A stretch of DNA of 64,000 bases from Actinoplanes sp. M2I2 (GCF_023544445.1 NZ_JALPVJ010000029.1:38399-102398), one strand, 5' to 3'; counted from the stretch's first letter, positions 9,061-18,441 are shown. The notes: generated from the sequence alone by a model not told the origin. Made by a program: numbers and translations.

Positions 9061-9531
9061 ATGGGCACAGCAACGACACTCGCAGCAACGGCAGTTCAGC
9101 TCACCGAGGCCGCTAATCGTAAGGGAAGCCCTGAGCGTGCTTCCTTGAAGGCCCTAGTCGCACTACTTGCTGGAGTTGAAGATCAGCAAGTGCGCCTGAC
9201 GGCTGGAAGCGCAGGGGAGGTTGTAGTCCCCGACCTTCTGGTTGACCTGTTGATGCAGATCAGCAACGTTTTGGACCGTGGAGACGGTGTGGTGGTCAGC
9301 GAGGTCGCTCGAGAACTCACCACCAGCGAAGCTGCACGGATCCTCGGCGTTTCCCGGCCAACGCTGACGGGTTTGCTTGATAGAGGTGAAATCAAGTCCC
9401 ACCGGGTCGGGACTCACCGGCGAGTTGCCTTGCAGGACGTGCTGGCTTACCGGCGTCGTCGTGTTGATCAGCAGCGCGCATCGTACGAAGCGTTGATGGC
9501 TGAGCAGGACGAACTCGGCATATACGAGTAA
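9061..9531 (+). CDS. HTH (excisionase-type) DNA-binding antitoxin candidate
   Basis: The C-terminal third is an excisionase/MerR-type helix-turn-helix: TTSEAARILGVSRPTLTGLL, then DRGEIKSHRVGTHRRVALQD. The N-terminal 85 residues are helical and of unknown type. This layout is typical of the partner of PIN-domain toxins in actinobacteria; it would neutralise the toxin and repress the operon. GAGGGG lies 6 bases before the ATG. The PIN gene begins 46 bases downstream on the same strand. Confidence 0.82.
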   Translation: MGTATTLAATAVQLTEAANRKGSPERASLKALVALLAGVEDQQVRLTAGSAGEVVVPDLLVDLLMQISNVLDRGDGVVVSEVARELTTSEAARILGVSRPTLTGLLDRGEIKSHRVGTHRRVALQDVLAYRRRRVDQQRASYEALMAEQDELGIYE

Positions 9532-9577
9532 ATTCCCCAGTGTCGCTTTAACCGGGCGGCGCCGGTAACCTGGATGA

Positions 9578-10189
9578 GTGCTACCGGTGCCGCTCACTGT
9601 GTTCGTGGATGCCAATATTCTCTTCTCGCGGTGCCTGCGTGACTGGCTGGTGTTGCTTGCTCTTGATAGCCAGTACACCGCCTTCAGGCCATATTGGAGC
9701 GAAGCCGTCCTAGCGGAGGCCTTCTATCACCTGCGCCGCAAGTATCCCAATGCGCCGGAGCAGCAGGTTGAGCGCTGGCGTAGTCAACTGGATCACGACT
9801 TCCCCGAAGCCAAGGTCACCGACTGGGACCCAAGGGATGTGCCGCAGCCGAAGGACCCGAACGATCACCATGTTTTGGCTGCGGCCTATGCCGGCGAAGT
9901 CAACATCCTTGTCACCAGTGATGGCGACATCAGCGACTTCCAACAGTGCCTCGACCAAGTCAACGCCAACATCGAAGTGCAACACGTCGACGACTTTCTT
10001 TGCATGATCGCCGAACGCCATCCCGCCTTGGTTCGACGTCGTTACCTCTCTCAGGTCATGTACTGGCAGCACCGCTCCAAGTTGACGGAAGAGGCGGCGG
10101 CGGACTCCAGCAACGAAGCACTCGACCGGGCCGGCGCTAAGCGGTTCGCCTTCATGCTCAGCACGGATGAACGCTTTAGGATCTGGTGA
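9578..10189 (+). CDS. PIN-domain ribonuclease, probable toxin
   Basis: The protein starts with the PIN signature TVFVDANILFSR (first Asp near residue 10). Conserved acidic residues follow: E in AEAFYHL (near 48), D in DPNDHHVLAAA (near 94) and D in LVTSDGDISDF (near 113). These four would bind the metal that cuts RNA. At 203 residues it is longer than VapC, with an extra C-terminal helical part of about 60 residues. The GTG at 9578 is the in-frame start; a nearby ATG at 9574 is out of frame. With the upstream HTH gene it forms a VapBC-like pair. Confidence 0.85.
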   Translation: MLPVPLTVFVDANILFSRCLRDWLVLLALDSQYTAFRPYWSEAVLAEAFYHLRRKYPNAPEQQVERWRSQLDHDFPEAKVTDWDPRDVPQPKDPNDHHVLAAAYAGEVNILVTSDGDISDFQQCLDQVNANIEVQHVDDFLCMIAERHPALVRRRYLSQVMYWQHRSKLTEEAAADSSNEALDRAGAKRFAFMLSTDERFRIW

Positions 10190-10298
10190 ACACCGGATAC
10201 TGGCCCGATTTGCGCCTGATGTTCGCTACCAGGCCCTGGCCGACGCTGCAACATAAGGGTCACTACGGCGCTTACTGTTGCCGCGGCAGCACAGGCGA

Positions 10299-10760
10299 CT
10301 AACGCAATCGATTCCACAGCGGCGAAGCGGCGGACGCATCAAGAACGGCTCGCTCGAGCGCCATGGCGGCGGGCCGGTCCACCGTGATGGCCCACCGTAT
10401 ATGTAGGTCGGCCCACCGCAGTGCGTCCTGCGCCCAGGTGGCAGCGCGCTTCGGTTCACCAGCCGGGAGCTCGTCGAAGCCCTCTTGCACGAATGCGGGG
10501 TCGGCAAGCGCTCGATCCAGTGCGGCTTCACCTAGTCCGCTGACAGCGGCCTTACCTCGGCGATAGACCGTTAGGCGTCCCGGGAGACCTTGGCCGCGAC
10601 GTTCGCCGGTCATTCCGACGTACGCTATCGTGCCGCTCTCTCCCTGCCGAGCCAACTACACACCGGGCAGGCGTGGCGCCGACAACGCCGCGTGATCGAA
10701 GGAACCCACGCTGACTAGACGGCAAGAGAGGCGACTGCATCATCTTCGGTCACCGGACCA
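10299..10760 (-). pseudogene. GIY-YIG-like nuclease gene, broken near its start (copy 2)
   Basis: From about 10655 down, the frame is open: LARQGESGTIAYVGMTGERR, then GRLTVYRRGKAAVSGLGEAA and a helical C-terminus. Upstream, the matching N-terminus (SAPRLPGV) is read in frame but followed by TAG where copy 1 has a Tyr codon, and a further frameshift separates the still earlier segment. So the PGVY motif is destroyed. A downstream start at about 10655 could still give a 118-residue protein. Related to copy 1 at 2350-2640, same strand. Confidence 0.65.
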
Positions 10761-10935
10761 GCATGCCGTACGGTCTTGCGATGGGCCCTTCGCTGGCCGG
10801 CGTAAAGGGCGAGCGAGGCACAGCAACGGATGTCGGACGCCCCGACAACCCAACCGCGGAGAGGCTTCGGTGGGAGTCACCCGACCTGGAGCGGGAGCTG
10901 CTCGCAGTCCCTGTTTAGCAGTTTGCCTCGGATGA

Positions 10936-13482
10936 CTAACCAGCCCGACTTCGCCAATAGGCAACGGACTGCTCGACGAGCGCCGTATGCGGGTGCCGGG
11001 GCCCCGATACGCGCAGGACGTCGGCTAGCAGGCGTTCTAGGGCTGCCGCTGCCTCCACCGGTCGGCCGGTACGACCTAGCGCATGGGCCAAGTTGTTCCG
11101 GGTGGCAAGAGTCTCGGGGTGATCCACACCCAGCACTCGCAGCCGATCAACAAGTAGCTGTTCATAGACGCTGACGGCTTGACCGTGCTTACCGGAGCTA
11201 TCCAGTTGCGTACCGAGCCCATGGCGAGCCGTCAGGCTGTATGGGTGATCAGGCCCCAGAATTCGTACGGCCTCGGCATGCAGCCGTTTGAAGGCTGTTA
11301 TGGAACTTTCGTGCTCGCCTGCCTCCCCGAGCCATGTGGCGAAGTCGAGGCGTGTGGTTAACGTGTCCTGATGGTCGGGCCCGAGTAGCCGCACGAAGTC
11401 TTCGACTAGTCCCGCGTAGGCGTTCGCGGCGGCAGTCGGGTCGCCCGCGTGCCCCTGCCACTTGGCAAGATTGCCACGGGTGACAAGCGTGTATCGGTGG
11501 TCAGATCCCAGCGCGCGCTCGACGTCGGCTAGTAGTTTCTTGAGTGCGTACACGGCAGCGGCCGGGTTTCCGGCCTCGCCCTGCGATCGGGCGAGGTTGC
11601 CGCGCGTGATGAAGGTTCCTATGTACTCAGGGCCGTGAAGCCGGACCGTCTGGGCGAGATGGCGCTCGAAGGCCTCAACGGCTTCAGCTGGGCGTCCACT
11701 GATTCCGCGCCATCCCGCGGAATCGTGTGCGAAGAGCAAGGTAACGGGATGGTCAGGGCCAAGTATGCTCCGGGCATCGGCGTGCAGGCTGTCTAGGAGC
11801 GCAGCAGCGCCTGCAGGGTTCCCCGACTCGGCGAGGCTGCGTGGGAGCCGGTGAAGAAGCTGATGAGGATCTGGAGCCAGCAGGCCCTCACCGGCGAGCT
11901 GGCGCAAGACATCGGCGTTCGCGCGCAACCGACGCCCGTGGCTGGTATCGCGCTCAACAGCCGGCCACGACTCGAGGAGGGCATCGGCGGCAGCCCAGGC
12001 CACGTCGGCGAAGTCGTCATCGGCGAGAGCTTCGCGGGTGGCTCGCTGCACCAGCCCGTGCATAGTGACCGAGTCGGAGACGACAGTAGCGACGTTGAGA
12101 CGGTGCAGCACCTGCAAACCCGAGCGCACCGTCTCGACGCTTGTGTCTTGTTGTTGCTGCGCCGAGAGCCAGTTGCGGGCCGCTGTCGTAGTAAAGGTCA
12201 GCTCGGGAATGCCCGCAGGGTCCAGTACGCTCGCCAACTGCGCCAGTGGACGGGCCAGACCAATCGGGCGTACAGCGTCCGCCGCCTCGATCGACAGCGA
12301 CAGGGTGGTAGCTACGGTGAGGTGGTAATCGTCGGGCATTCCACCTGGGTCGTTCGGGTCGGGAACTAGGTCGTCGAGGCGGTTGCGTCGGTCGGCGAAA
12401 CGCTCTCGGTACTCCGCACACGTCACACGTTCGTTGAGTATGAAAGCCGCAGCTTGAGCGAGTGCGAGGGGCAGGTTATTAAGGTCTGCGGCCAGGTGCG
12501 GCAGGTTGGAGTCGTCAACGGGCGAGCCGTCGCGGGATTCCGCGCCGGCGAGGTGGTTATGCAAGTAAGCGTTGGACTCGTCTGCGGTGAACGGGTCGAT
12601 CTGGATGATGTGCCGGGCTGGTCCACTCATGGCGGGTGCTCGCAGGCGAGTAGTGACCAGGGTCCGCCCGTACGGCGAGGACGGCGGCCACAGGCTTCGG
12701 AGGTCAGACACGACGGTGAGATCGTCGAGTACTACGAGCCACCGGTGGTCTGTCCGAGCAAGCCAAGCGTGGAAGCGAGCAGCGTCGCGTTCCGTGTCAG
12801 CGCCGGTTGCACCGGTAATTGCCAGATCGACGGCCGCCTGCGCGTACATGCCCACGATGGATTGTCGAGACGCGGCCGGTACCCATACGAGTAGGTCTAA
12901 CTGGCCGTTCAGCCAGAGCCGGTCGGCGAGATAGGCCGCAAGTTGAGTCTTGCCGACGCCACCCATACCCGACAGAAAGCCGGTGCCTGCTTCGATCAGC
13001 GCATCAGGAAAGTCACTGGTCATCATCCGGTTCTGGAAGTGTTCTGCCAGTCGCGGCATCGTGCCGACTCGGAGTGGCGCCGGCTTGGCCGTCTTAGTAG
13101 TTCCTCGATCGACGCGCTTGATGTTTTTCGCCTCGGCAAGCAGCGTAACTAATTCGCGCGCACTCAGCACCTGGTGACCGCGGCGGGTGGCGCGGTCGTG
13201 CAGATGGTCGACAATCAGCGTGATGAGGCGCAAGTCCGACGGCAGCGTTTTACCCCTCAGCCAGTCCGACCAGGCCTGAGCGCTGAAGGCTAACGCCGAA
13301 TTTTTTCTGCGAATCACAGCTTGGAGGTAGTCGTACGTCGGGGCGCCGGCCGCGCCATGTAGCAGACGCAACTGTGCTGCGAACTGCACGACAGGAGATT
13401 CGGCCGACGGCGAGCCGGCGACGCTGAAGCTAGGGGGCACCCGATCCGGATCCGGACCGGATCTCCGGTCTTGCCTGCTCAT
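10936..13482 (-). CDS. NB-ARC STAND ATPase with N-terminal HTH-like domain and TPR repeats
   Basis: Domains in order: a helical, HTH-like segment (FAAQLRLLHG ... SDWLRGKTLP, near residues 30-95), an NB-ARC nucleotide-binding domain with P-loop GMGGVGKTQLA (near 172) and Walker B WLVVLDDLT, a LPLALAQAAAF helix, a winged-helix part, then about nine TPR units with repeats of LGPDHP and T...R.NLA. Such STAND proteins act as ligand-triggered switches, in regulation, cell death or antiphage defence. No effector domain is fused, so output may go through DNA binding or a partner. ATG 13482 (MSRQD) is my choice; an in-frame start exists at 13533. Confidence 0.85.
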   Translation of the reverse strand: MSRQDRRSGPDPDRVPPSFSVAGSPSAESPVVQFAAQLRLLHGAAGAPTYDYLQAVIRRKNSALAFSAQAWSDWLRGKTLPSDLRLITLIVDHLHDRATRRGHQVLSARELVTLLAEAKNIKRVDRGTTKTAKPAPLRVGTMPRLAEHFQNRMMTSDFPDALIEAGTGFLSGMGGVGKTQLAAYLADRLWLNGQLDLLVWVPAASRQSIVGMYAQAAVDLAITGATGADTERDAARFHAWLARTDHRWLVVLDDLTVVSDLRSLWPPSSPYGRTLVTTRLRAPAMSGPARHIIQIDPFTADESNAYLHNHLAGAESRDGSPVDDSNLPHLAADLNNLPLALAQAAAFILNERVTCAEYRERFADRRNRLDDLVPDPNDPGGMPDDYHLTVATTLSLSIEAADAVRPIGLARPLAQLASVLDPAGIPELTFTTTAARNWLSAQQQQDTSVETVRSGLQVLHRLNVATVVSDSVTMHGLVQRATREALADDDFADVAWAAADALLESWPAVERDTSHGRRLRANADVLRQLAGEGLLAPDPHQLLHRLPRSLAESGNPAGAAALLDSLHADARSILGPDHPVTLLFAHDSAGWRGISGRPAEAVEAFERHLAQTVRLHGPEYIGTFITRGNLARSQGEAGNPAAAVYALKKLLADVERALGSDHRYTLVTRGNLAKWQGHAGDPTAAANAYAGLVEDFVRLLGPDHQDTLTTRLDFATWLGEAGEHESSITAFKRLHAEAVRILGPDHPYSLTARHGLGTQLDSSGKHGQAVSVYEQLLVDRLRVLGVDHPETLATRNNLAHALGRTGRPVEAAAALERLLADVLRVSGPRHPHTALVEQSVAYWRSRAG

Positions 13483-13569
13483 GACCTGGACGGTAGCCGA
13501 CCATGTTCGACAGGGCAGCCTGCTACCTGACACAACGGAGCCTTCATCAGCGACACGCTAGGGGTATTG

Positions 13570-13974
13570 ATGACGAACCGCGCTCCTCAGCTCGGCGACC
13601 GGTCCTCGGACCGCTTGCCAGCCACCAGGCACGAGACGCACCAGTCCGTCAACGTCGAAACCGACAGGCGCCAGAGCTTTCTTAATACTGAAACGCGCGT
13701 GGGCTACGACGACCTCGGCAAGACGCGATTTGTGCACAGCCTCGCAATGGGTGGTGACTTTAACCCCATGAAGATCGCCGCCGTATGCATTGGGACCACC
13801 GCCACCTTCACCTTGGTGGCCGCCATCCTCGCCGTCACCCGCCAGCCAGGCGCCAGCGTTGCTGCGCTTGCTCTTAATTTGGTACCCCTGCTCGCCTCCA
13901 TCTACCTGGCCGCATACGAAATTCAGACCCGCCGGATCGAGGCCGGCGCGGCGATCACAAAGACGGATAGCTGA
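13570..13974 (+). CDS. Small membrane protein, function unknown
   Basis: The ATG at 13570 has AGGGG five bases upstream. About 70 hydrophilic residues are followed by two hydrophobic segments (MKIAAVCIGTTATFTLVAAI and ASVAALALNLVPLLASIYLA) with a short loop and a charged tail. It is divergent from the NB-ARC gene, 87 bases away, and could be its membrane partner, but nothing in the sequence proves that. Codon use is less biased than in the conjugation genes. Confidence 0.5.
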   Translation: MTNRAPQLGDRSSDRLPATRHETHQSVNVETDRRQSFLNTETRVGYDDLGKTRFVHSLAMGGDFNPMKIAAVCIGTTATFTLVAAILAVTRQPGASVAALALNLVPLLASIYLAAYEIQTRRIEAGAAITKTDS

Positions 13975-14070
13975 AATGATCGGCGCGGCAAGGGCGCCTG
14001 AGCGGCTCACGGCCAAGGTCGACATGCTGCCGTCACGGCGAAGCGAGGTCCGCTGGACTGCTCGTCCAAG

Positions 14071-14430
14071 CTACTTCTCAGATGGCTGTCTGGCTCTAGT
14101 CCCGCTGTTCGAGGGGTCAGCTACGTCGGCTCGTCGTCGCTGTCGGGGAACTGCCGGAAAGGGCTGCCCACCACCGCCGTAGCGCTGCCGAGCCGCCTCG
14201 CCGCTCGTTCCTACGAGCGTCCCGATCGCCTTCCAGGGAACTCCGATGACCCGTGCCGCTCGAATAGCTTCGGCCAGGCCAGCGAGCGCCTGTGTATAGG
14301 AAAGGTATGCGCGGTGAATCGCCGCCAGGGCTTCTGCCCTGGGCTCGTCGCTATCGACCGGCTCCGCTTCCTCGAACTTGCGGGCCAACTCGTCCGCATG
14401 CTGCAGAATTTCCTCGACACTGCGCGGCAT
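14071..14430 (-). CDS. HTH-type antitoxin candidate
   Basis: The N-terminal half is a long helix rich in Ala/Glu; the middle has a helix-turn-helix (RAARVIGVPWKAIGTLVGTS followed by GEAARQRYG). This architecture is common in actinobacterial antitoxins paired with a small upstream toxin. Its ATG lies 2 bases after the stop codon of the upstream gene, with the ribosome site AGGGGGA inside that gene, so the two are translationally coupled. Confidence 0.68.
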   Translation of the reverse strand: MPRSVEEILQHADELARKFEEAEPVDSDEPRAEALAAIHRAYLSYTQALAGLAEAIRAARVIGVPWKAIGTLVGTSGEAARQRYGGGGQPFPAVPRQRRRADVADPSNSGTRARQPSEK

Positions 14431-14432
14431 GG

Positions 14433-14666
14433 TTACATCCCCCTCAGAAACTTGGGCCGAGCGGGCATCGCGTGAACGATGACGGTGATTCCGCCGTCCG
14501 CGCGGACCACTCCGACCTCAAGGAGCCGCGTCGCACGGTCGGCGCCGACAAGCATCTCCATGCCCTCCCCAACGTCGAACCATCTGATCGAGTTGCGGAA
14601 CGCATGCAGCATGTCTTCGTCAGAGACATCGTGCTTACGAGCGCTCTCGGCGATGACAGGCTCCAC
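14433..14666 (-). CDS. Small toxin candidate (RelE/BrnT-like size), upstream of an HTH antitoxin
   Basis: About 77 residues from GTG 14666: starts VEPVIAESARKH, continues VSDEDMLHAFRNSIRWFD, and ends VIVHAMPARPKFLRGM. The pattern of an N-terminal helix, a ligand-like strand RLLEVGVV and a C-terminal MPARPKFL is one I associate with small actinobacterial toxins encoded before an HTH antitoxin. A longer frame to 14732 exists but crosses two palindromic repeats that look like operators, so I prefer the shorter start. Toxic activity is inferred. Confidence 0.62.
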   Translation of the reverse strand: MEPVIAESARKHDVSDEDMLHAFRNSIRWFDVGEGMEMLVGADRATRLLEVGVVRADGGITVIVHAMPARPKFLRGM

Positions 14667-14672
14667 GCATAC

Positions 14673-14711
14673 CAAGTTACCTTGTCGTACCTGCGTCAAC
14701 AAGTTACCTTG
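14673..14711 (-). promoter_or_regulatory. Twin palindromic operator of the toxin-antitoxin pair
   Basis: CAAGTTACCTTG occurs exactly at 14673-14684 and again at 14700-14711. Each copy is an imperfect palindrome (CAAG...CTTG) and the copies are 27 bp apart, just upstream of the chosen toxin start. This is the layout expected for autoregulation by a dimeric HTH antitoxin. Confidence 0.72.
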
Positions 14712-15089
14712 CAAGTGGCCCGGAAGTGGCAAAACGAAGAAAATTTGGCTCGATAACCCTCGCGTTCGAGGTCAACCAGATCGGCCCTTCGCTGCGCGAT
14801 GTCACGGTGAACGTCCAGTACATGACCCGCTCCGGCAGCAGATTTGGCGCCTCCCGTGAGTGGGCGGTAGCAACGGGTTGCAGCGGTAGCGGGGCAGGAA
14901 GCGGCAAGTTCGACGGCCTGACGGTGACGCCAGCCCCGCGGTGGCGCTGCCGCTCCGCTGGTGGCAGCGACTCCTCGTGACGGCGAGCCTGCCTTCTAGC
15001 CCACGCGCGCTTCATCGGAGCGCAGCAGCAGAAGCAATGGCTGAGGCTACGGCGCTAGCCATTGCCGCTCCTACCCAAAGGGCGAGGAC

Positions 15090-16075
15090 CAGCGCGCTCC
15101 GCTATGACTGCGGTCGGGCTTGGGATCCTCACCCAGATACTCGCGATCATCAGTGATGATCTCAATCTGAAGCGTCTGAAAGATCAGCTGCGACTACCAA
15201 CACCCGATAAGCAATACTGCAGGGTCAGCAACGCGTAGGTGCCGAGTCGACTGGCATGCACGGTGGCGCAACCGTCAGAGCGGTGGCCGCCTGTTCGCGC
15301 TCACCGTCGAGGCGGACCGCGCCCGCACGGAAGCGAAGCTACTGAGGCAGTAGTGCAAGCAAATTCTCGCGCGTCTGACGAACATGTCCACCGACCGGGA
15401 TGCCTATCTGTCGGCTGAACGGCGGCTCATCAACCGCATCGATGCGAGCCAGCACCGGCGGCAGTGTTATGGAAACTCGCGGGTTGAGCTGCGGCTTCGG
15501 CCGTCAGCCGGCAGCGACTAAGAGCTTGCCGCCCGCACGTTCCACGAGATGGCCCGGAAGCCCGGGGTTGACGGGCCACCGTGGCGGCAACTGTCCGCAC
15601 TGGCCCACCAGTCTGAGACCCGGTGGCACTCCCGCTGGTGTCCGGATGATGAACCTATGAAGATCCAGAGCCGTGTCTGCGCCGTTTGCCGGCTCGCCGG
15701 CAGAGAGCCGCTCGGCCTCGGTCAGGCGGTGCAAGGGCGGCGGCTGCCCCACGCACATTGCGAGACGCCGCCTTGCATGTGCTGGATGACCACCGCGACC
15801 GAAGCGAAGGATGATGCGAGTCTCGCCGGCGATGTGGACGTCGTCTGCAGCGACAGGGTCTGGCGGGACAACCCAGCTTCGCCACGGTCCGACAGTCGGG
15901 GGGAAGACATTGTGCTTTTGTCGGCCGGATCCGCTGCTGGAGCGGTCAGGATGAAGGGGGCGAACGGCTAGCCGGGAATCTGATCTCGATCGCGCCTCGT
16001 CCATGGCTTGTCGTCGGCGTGACTCGACGACGTGCCGCCCGCTGGGTGGGTCGATAACAGCGATTCTGTCAGCAG
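15090..16075 (+). pseudogene. Deleted second copy of the UvrD-like helicase locus
   Basis: 15090-15260 resembles the leader of the helicase gene (5235-5415). From about 15275 the sequence matches the helicase C-terminus (7065-7777): RLFALTVEADRARTEAKL in reading order, then a stop, then SAERRLINRI, MARKPGVDGPPWRQLSALA and CWMTTATEAKDDASLAGDVD. The whole motor domain, about 1.65 kb, has been removed, and stop codons break the N-terminal part of what is left. 15549-15971 remains open (140 codons). Similarity continues past the gene to about 16075. Confidence 0.85.
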
Positions 16076-16223
16076 ACGAGGTTTCGACCGTAATTCTTGG
16101 CGGGGCAGCGGACGTCGAGGCGGGCGGTGCTGGGCGGTCGCGGTGCGTCGAGAGGTCGTCTTGCCACGCTCGAGGAGCAGCTGTGGTGAGGAAGGTGGAG
16201 CAGCCTGGCTCCAGTAGGTCGTT

Positions 16224-17846
16224 TCATCGGGTCAGCTCGTGCTGGCGTGACCAGAACCGGACGGGACCTAAGCCGACCCCGGTGACGCAGACGTTGATGA
16301 ACAGTTCGCTGTCGGCCAGGAACTCGCGGCTGTTGGTCAAGCATATGTAGAGGTCGACGGCCTTCTGCCGGCCGCCGGTCTGCTCGGCTGCGAGGAACGG
16401 CGACGCGCTGAGGTTGTAGTTGTAGCTGCGCTGCTTGGCGTCGCCGGAGTAGAAGCCTTCGCTGGCTGGCAGCGGTCCAGCCGGTTTGTACTTCGCTCGG
16501 CCGGTCCGCACGCTGCGCATCGCTGATGTGCCGTAGTGGGGCTGGTCGAGGAATTCGACCCAGCGCGCGAAGCCTTCGACGGGCCAGATCGCTTGGTTGG
16601 TGGTCCCTGCCGGTCCGAAGTCGAATCGTTTGAACTCGACCAGGTGCGGTGCGATGCCGTGGGCGAACTCGTGCAGGAGCACTGACTGCAGATCTCGGGT
16701 GCCGGCGAGCCGGCTCATGTCCAGCACGATCCGGGAGCCGGCGGAGCGTTCGATCCACGACGGCTCGTTCGGTGCGTGCAGAACGGTGGGGTTCGGCTTG
16801 GCGAACGGTGACAGGCCGTCGGCGGTGATGACCGGAGCGAAACTGGTGAACCCTACCGATTCGCCGGGGGACACGCCGGTGCTGTACCACGTGGTGTACT
16901 GCGTCCGGTCGGCAAGGAAGACCACGAATCCGGGCACGGCGAGCCGCTTACCCCACAGGGCGCGGGTCTGCCGGGCAGCGCGTTGCGCGGCGGGTAGGTA
17001 CGCCCGTGGATCCCAGCGGCCGTCCGCGGCCGCGTACACGGTGACTCCGGCGCCGCGGGCTGAGCGCAGCGGCAGGAAGTCCCACGGGGCGTTGCTGACG
17101 AACTTCTCATCAATCTGCACGGTGATGCCGGTGATCTGCGCGCGCTCGCCGTCGAACGTCAGCGACCAGTGAGCATGCGAGGCCGACCGCTGGACGTCGG
17201 CCGACAGTCGCATGATCTCGAAGACCGCCACCTTGATGGTGTTGGGGTCAGCGTCGTCGAACAGGCCGATCGAGTAGTCATGGGGGAGCAGATCGAACGA
17301 GTTCAGGTCGAGTTGCCGTAGGTTGGCGAACCGCATCCGTTCCTGCGCGATGATCTTCGTGGCGGTCGGTGCGATATCAGCTAGCCACGCGGCCAGGTCA
17401 CCGTCGCGCAGCGCCGCCGAGCGTCGCTGTGCGATGGCGTTGACCACCCGATCGCGCACGCCGTAATTCAATTCGCCTATGGTCTTCACCCTAGTGGTGA
17501 CGGCCCGGACCGGGGTCCCGGGTCGGTCGTCACCGGCACGGGACGCTACCAGCGCACCGCCGCCGACGAGCGTGGCGACGATAGCGATCGCGGTCGGCAG
17601 CGCCCACCGCCGCCGCCACAAAACTGTGGGCGGCCGCTGCTCGGCTGCAGTCGACGGGCGGGTTTGCTCCGGCACCCGTCCGAACGCGGATGCACGCAGG
17701 GCTGGGGCAGCGTCGCCTTTCGCGTGCGTCACCGACGGTACGCCCGGTGCGGTCTGAGCCTCGGCGGCAACTGGCGGCGGTTGGGCTGGAGATGGGGAAC
17801 GACCCTCGTCAGGCCCCATCCAGTACCGGTCGTCGTCGGTCAACAC
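16224..17846 (-). CDS. Membrane-anchored zinc metallopeptidase (HExxH, peptidase MA-like)
   Basis: A Pro/Ala-rich cytoplasmic N-terminus precedes one membrane segment (WALPTAIAIVATLVGGGALV, near residues 80-100). The extracellular part contains HEFAHGIAPH (HExxH) and, about 30 residues later, PVEGFARWVEF, where the Glu is the likely third zinc ligand, as in gluzincins of the MA clan. Two Cys near the C-terminus may form a disulphide. The GTG at 17846 follows AGGGG; an upstream in-frame start at 17891 is possible. It is divergent from the RHS gene. The substrate is unknown. Confidence 0.75.
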   Translation of the reverse strand: MLTDDDRYWMGPDEGRSPSPAQPPPVAAEAQTAPGVPSVTHAKGDAAPALRASAFGRVPEQTRPSTAAEQRPPTVLWRRRWALPTAIAIVATLVGGGALVASRAGDDRPGTPVRAVTTRVKTIGELNYGVRDRVVNAIAQRRSAALRDGDLAAWLADIAPTATKIIAQERMRFANLRQLDLNSFDLLPHDYSIGLFDDADPNTIKVAVFEIMRLSADVQRSASHAHWSLTFDGERAQITGITVQIDEKFVSNAPWDFLPLRSARGAGVTVYAAADGRWDPRAYLPAAQRAARQTRALWGKRLAVPGFVVFLADRTQYTTWYSTGVSPGESVGFTSFAPVITADGLSPFAKPNPTVLHAPNEPSWIERSAGSRIVLDMSRLAGTRDLQSVLLHEFAHGIAPHLVEFKRFDFGPAGTTNQAIWPVEGFARWVEFLDQPHYGTSAMRSVRTGRAKYKPAGPLPASEGFYSGDAKQRSYNYNLSASPFLAAEQTGGRQKAVDLYICLTNSREFLADSELFINVCVTGVGLGPVRFWSRQHELTR

Positions 17847-18441
17847 TCTGCCCCTGTCGCTACTGACTGCGCGATCAACCCGGGCATTCAACCTGAGCGA
17901 GGTGGATCGGCGCTGCTTAGCAGTTGCGAACGGATGGACGGCTGGTCATGCAGCGGTCAGCCGTCACCTGTTTCCGTGATGGACCACCCGTCACCGTGGG
18001 GCACACACGGGGCGGCGGCCGTCTGCGAGGGAGCTCCGCCGCACCCGCTGATCGCGTCGATTCAACAGACCACGTTAAGAGTGCAGATAGTGCGCTGATC
18101 CTTTCTTGTCAATAGCTTCGCGGAATTTGGATGTTCGCCGAGCAGGTCGCCGGCTGACGCGTCATCGCGTCCGAGGATGCGGGCCGTTGTGGGCGATGCT
18201 GTCTGGTTCTTGCGGTCAGTTGTGGAGTTGCAGGCGTAAACACGCAGGTGAATAGGTTGGGGGAAGCCTAAACCTTTAAAGGCCATGATATAAGTCATGA
18301 ATTTAGAGCCGACGTTATAGTGCAAACATCCGAAAAGGATGATTCGCGGTGTAGCGCGGTGGGCGACGGTTTCACTACTTTGCGTGTCGACAACCGTGAT
18401 GATCGTCGATGTCGCGGTGCTCCAAATGCTCTGGAGAGCAC
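17847..18441. other. Divergent intergenic region between metallopeptidase and RHS genes
   Basis: No gene is supported. 18225-18340 is clearly more AT-rich than its surroundings (ATGATATAAGTCATGAATTT) and includes TTATAGT at about 18313, so promoter elements for the RHS gene probably lie here. I cannot place a -35 box with confidence. Confidence 0.4.

Noticed and set aside
14726..14980. 84-codon plus-strand frame beside the toxin-antitoxin pair
   Set aside because: It has only a weak GTG start, no ribosome site, no known motif, and begins just past the operator repeats.
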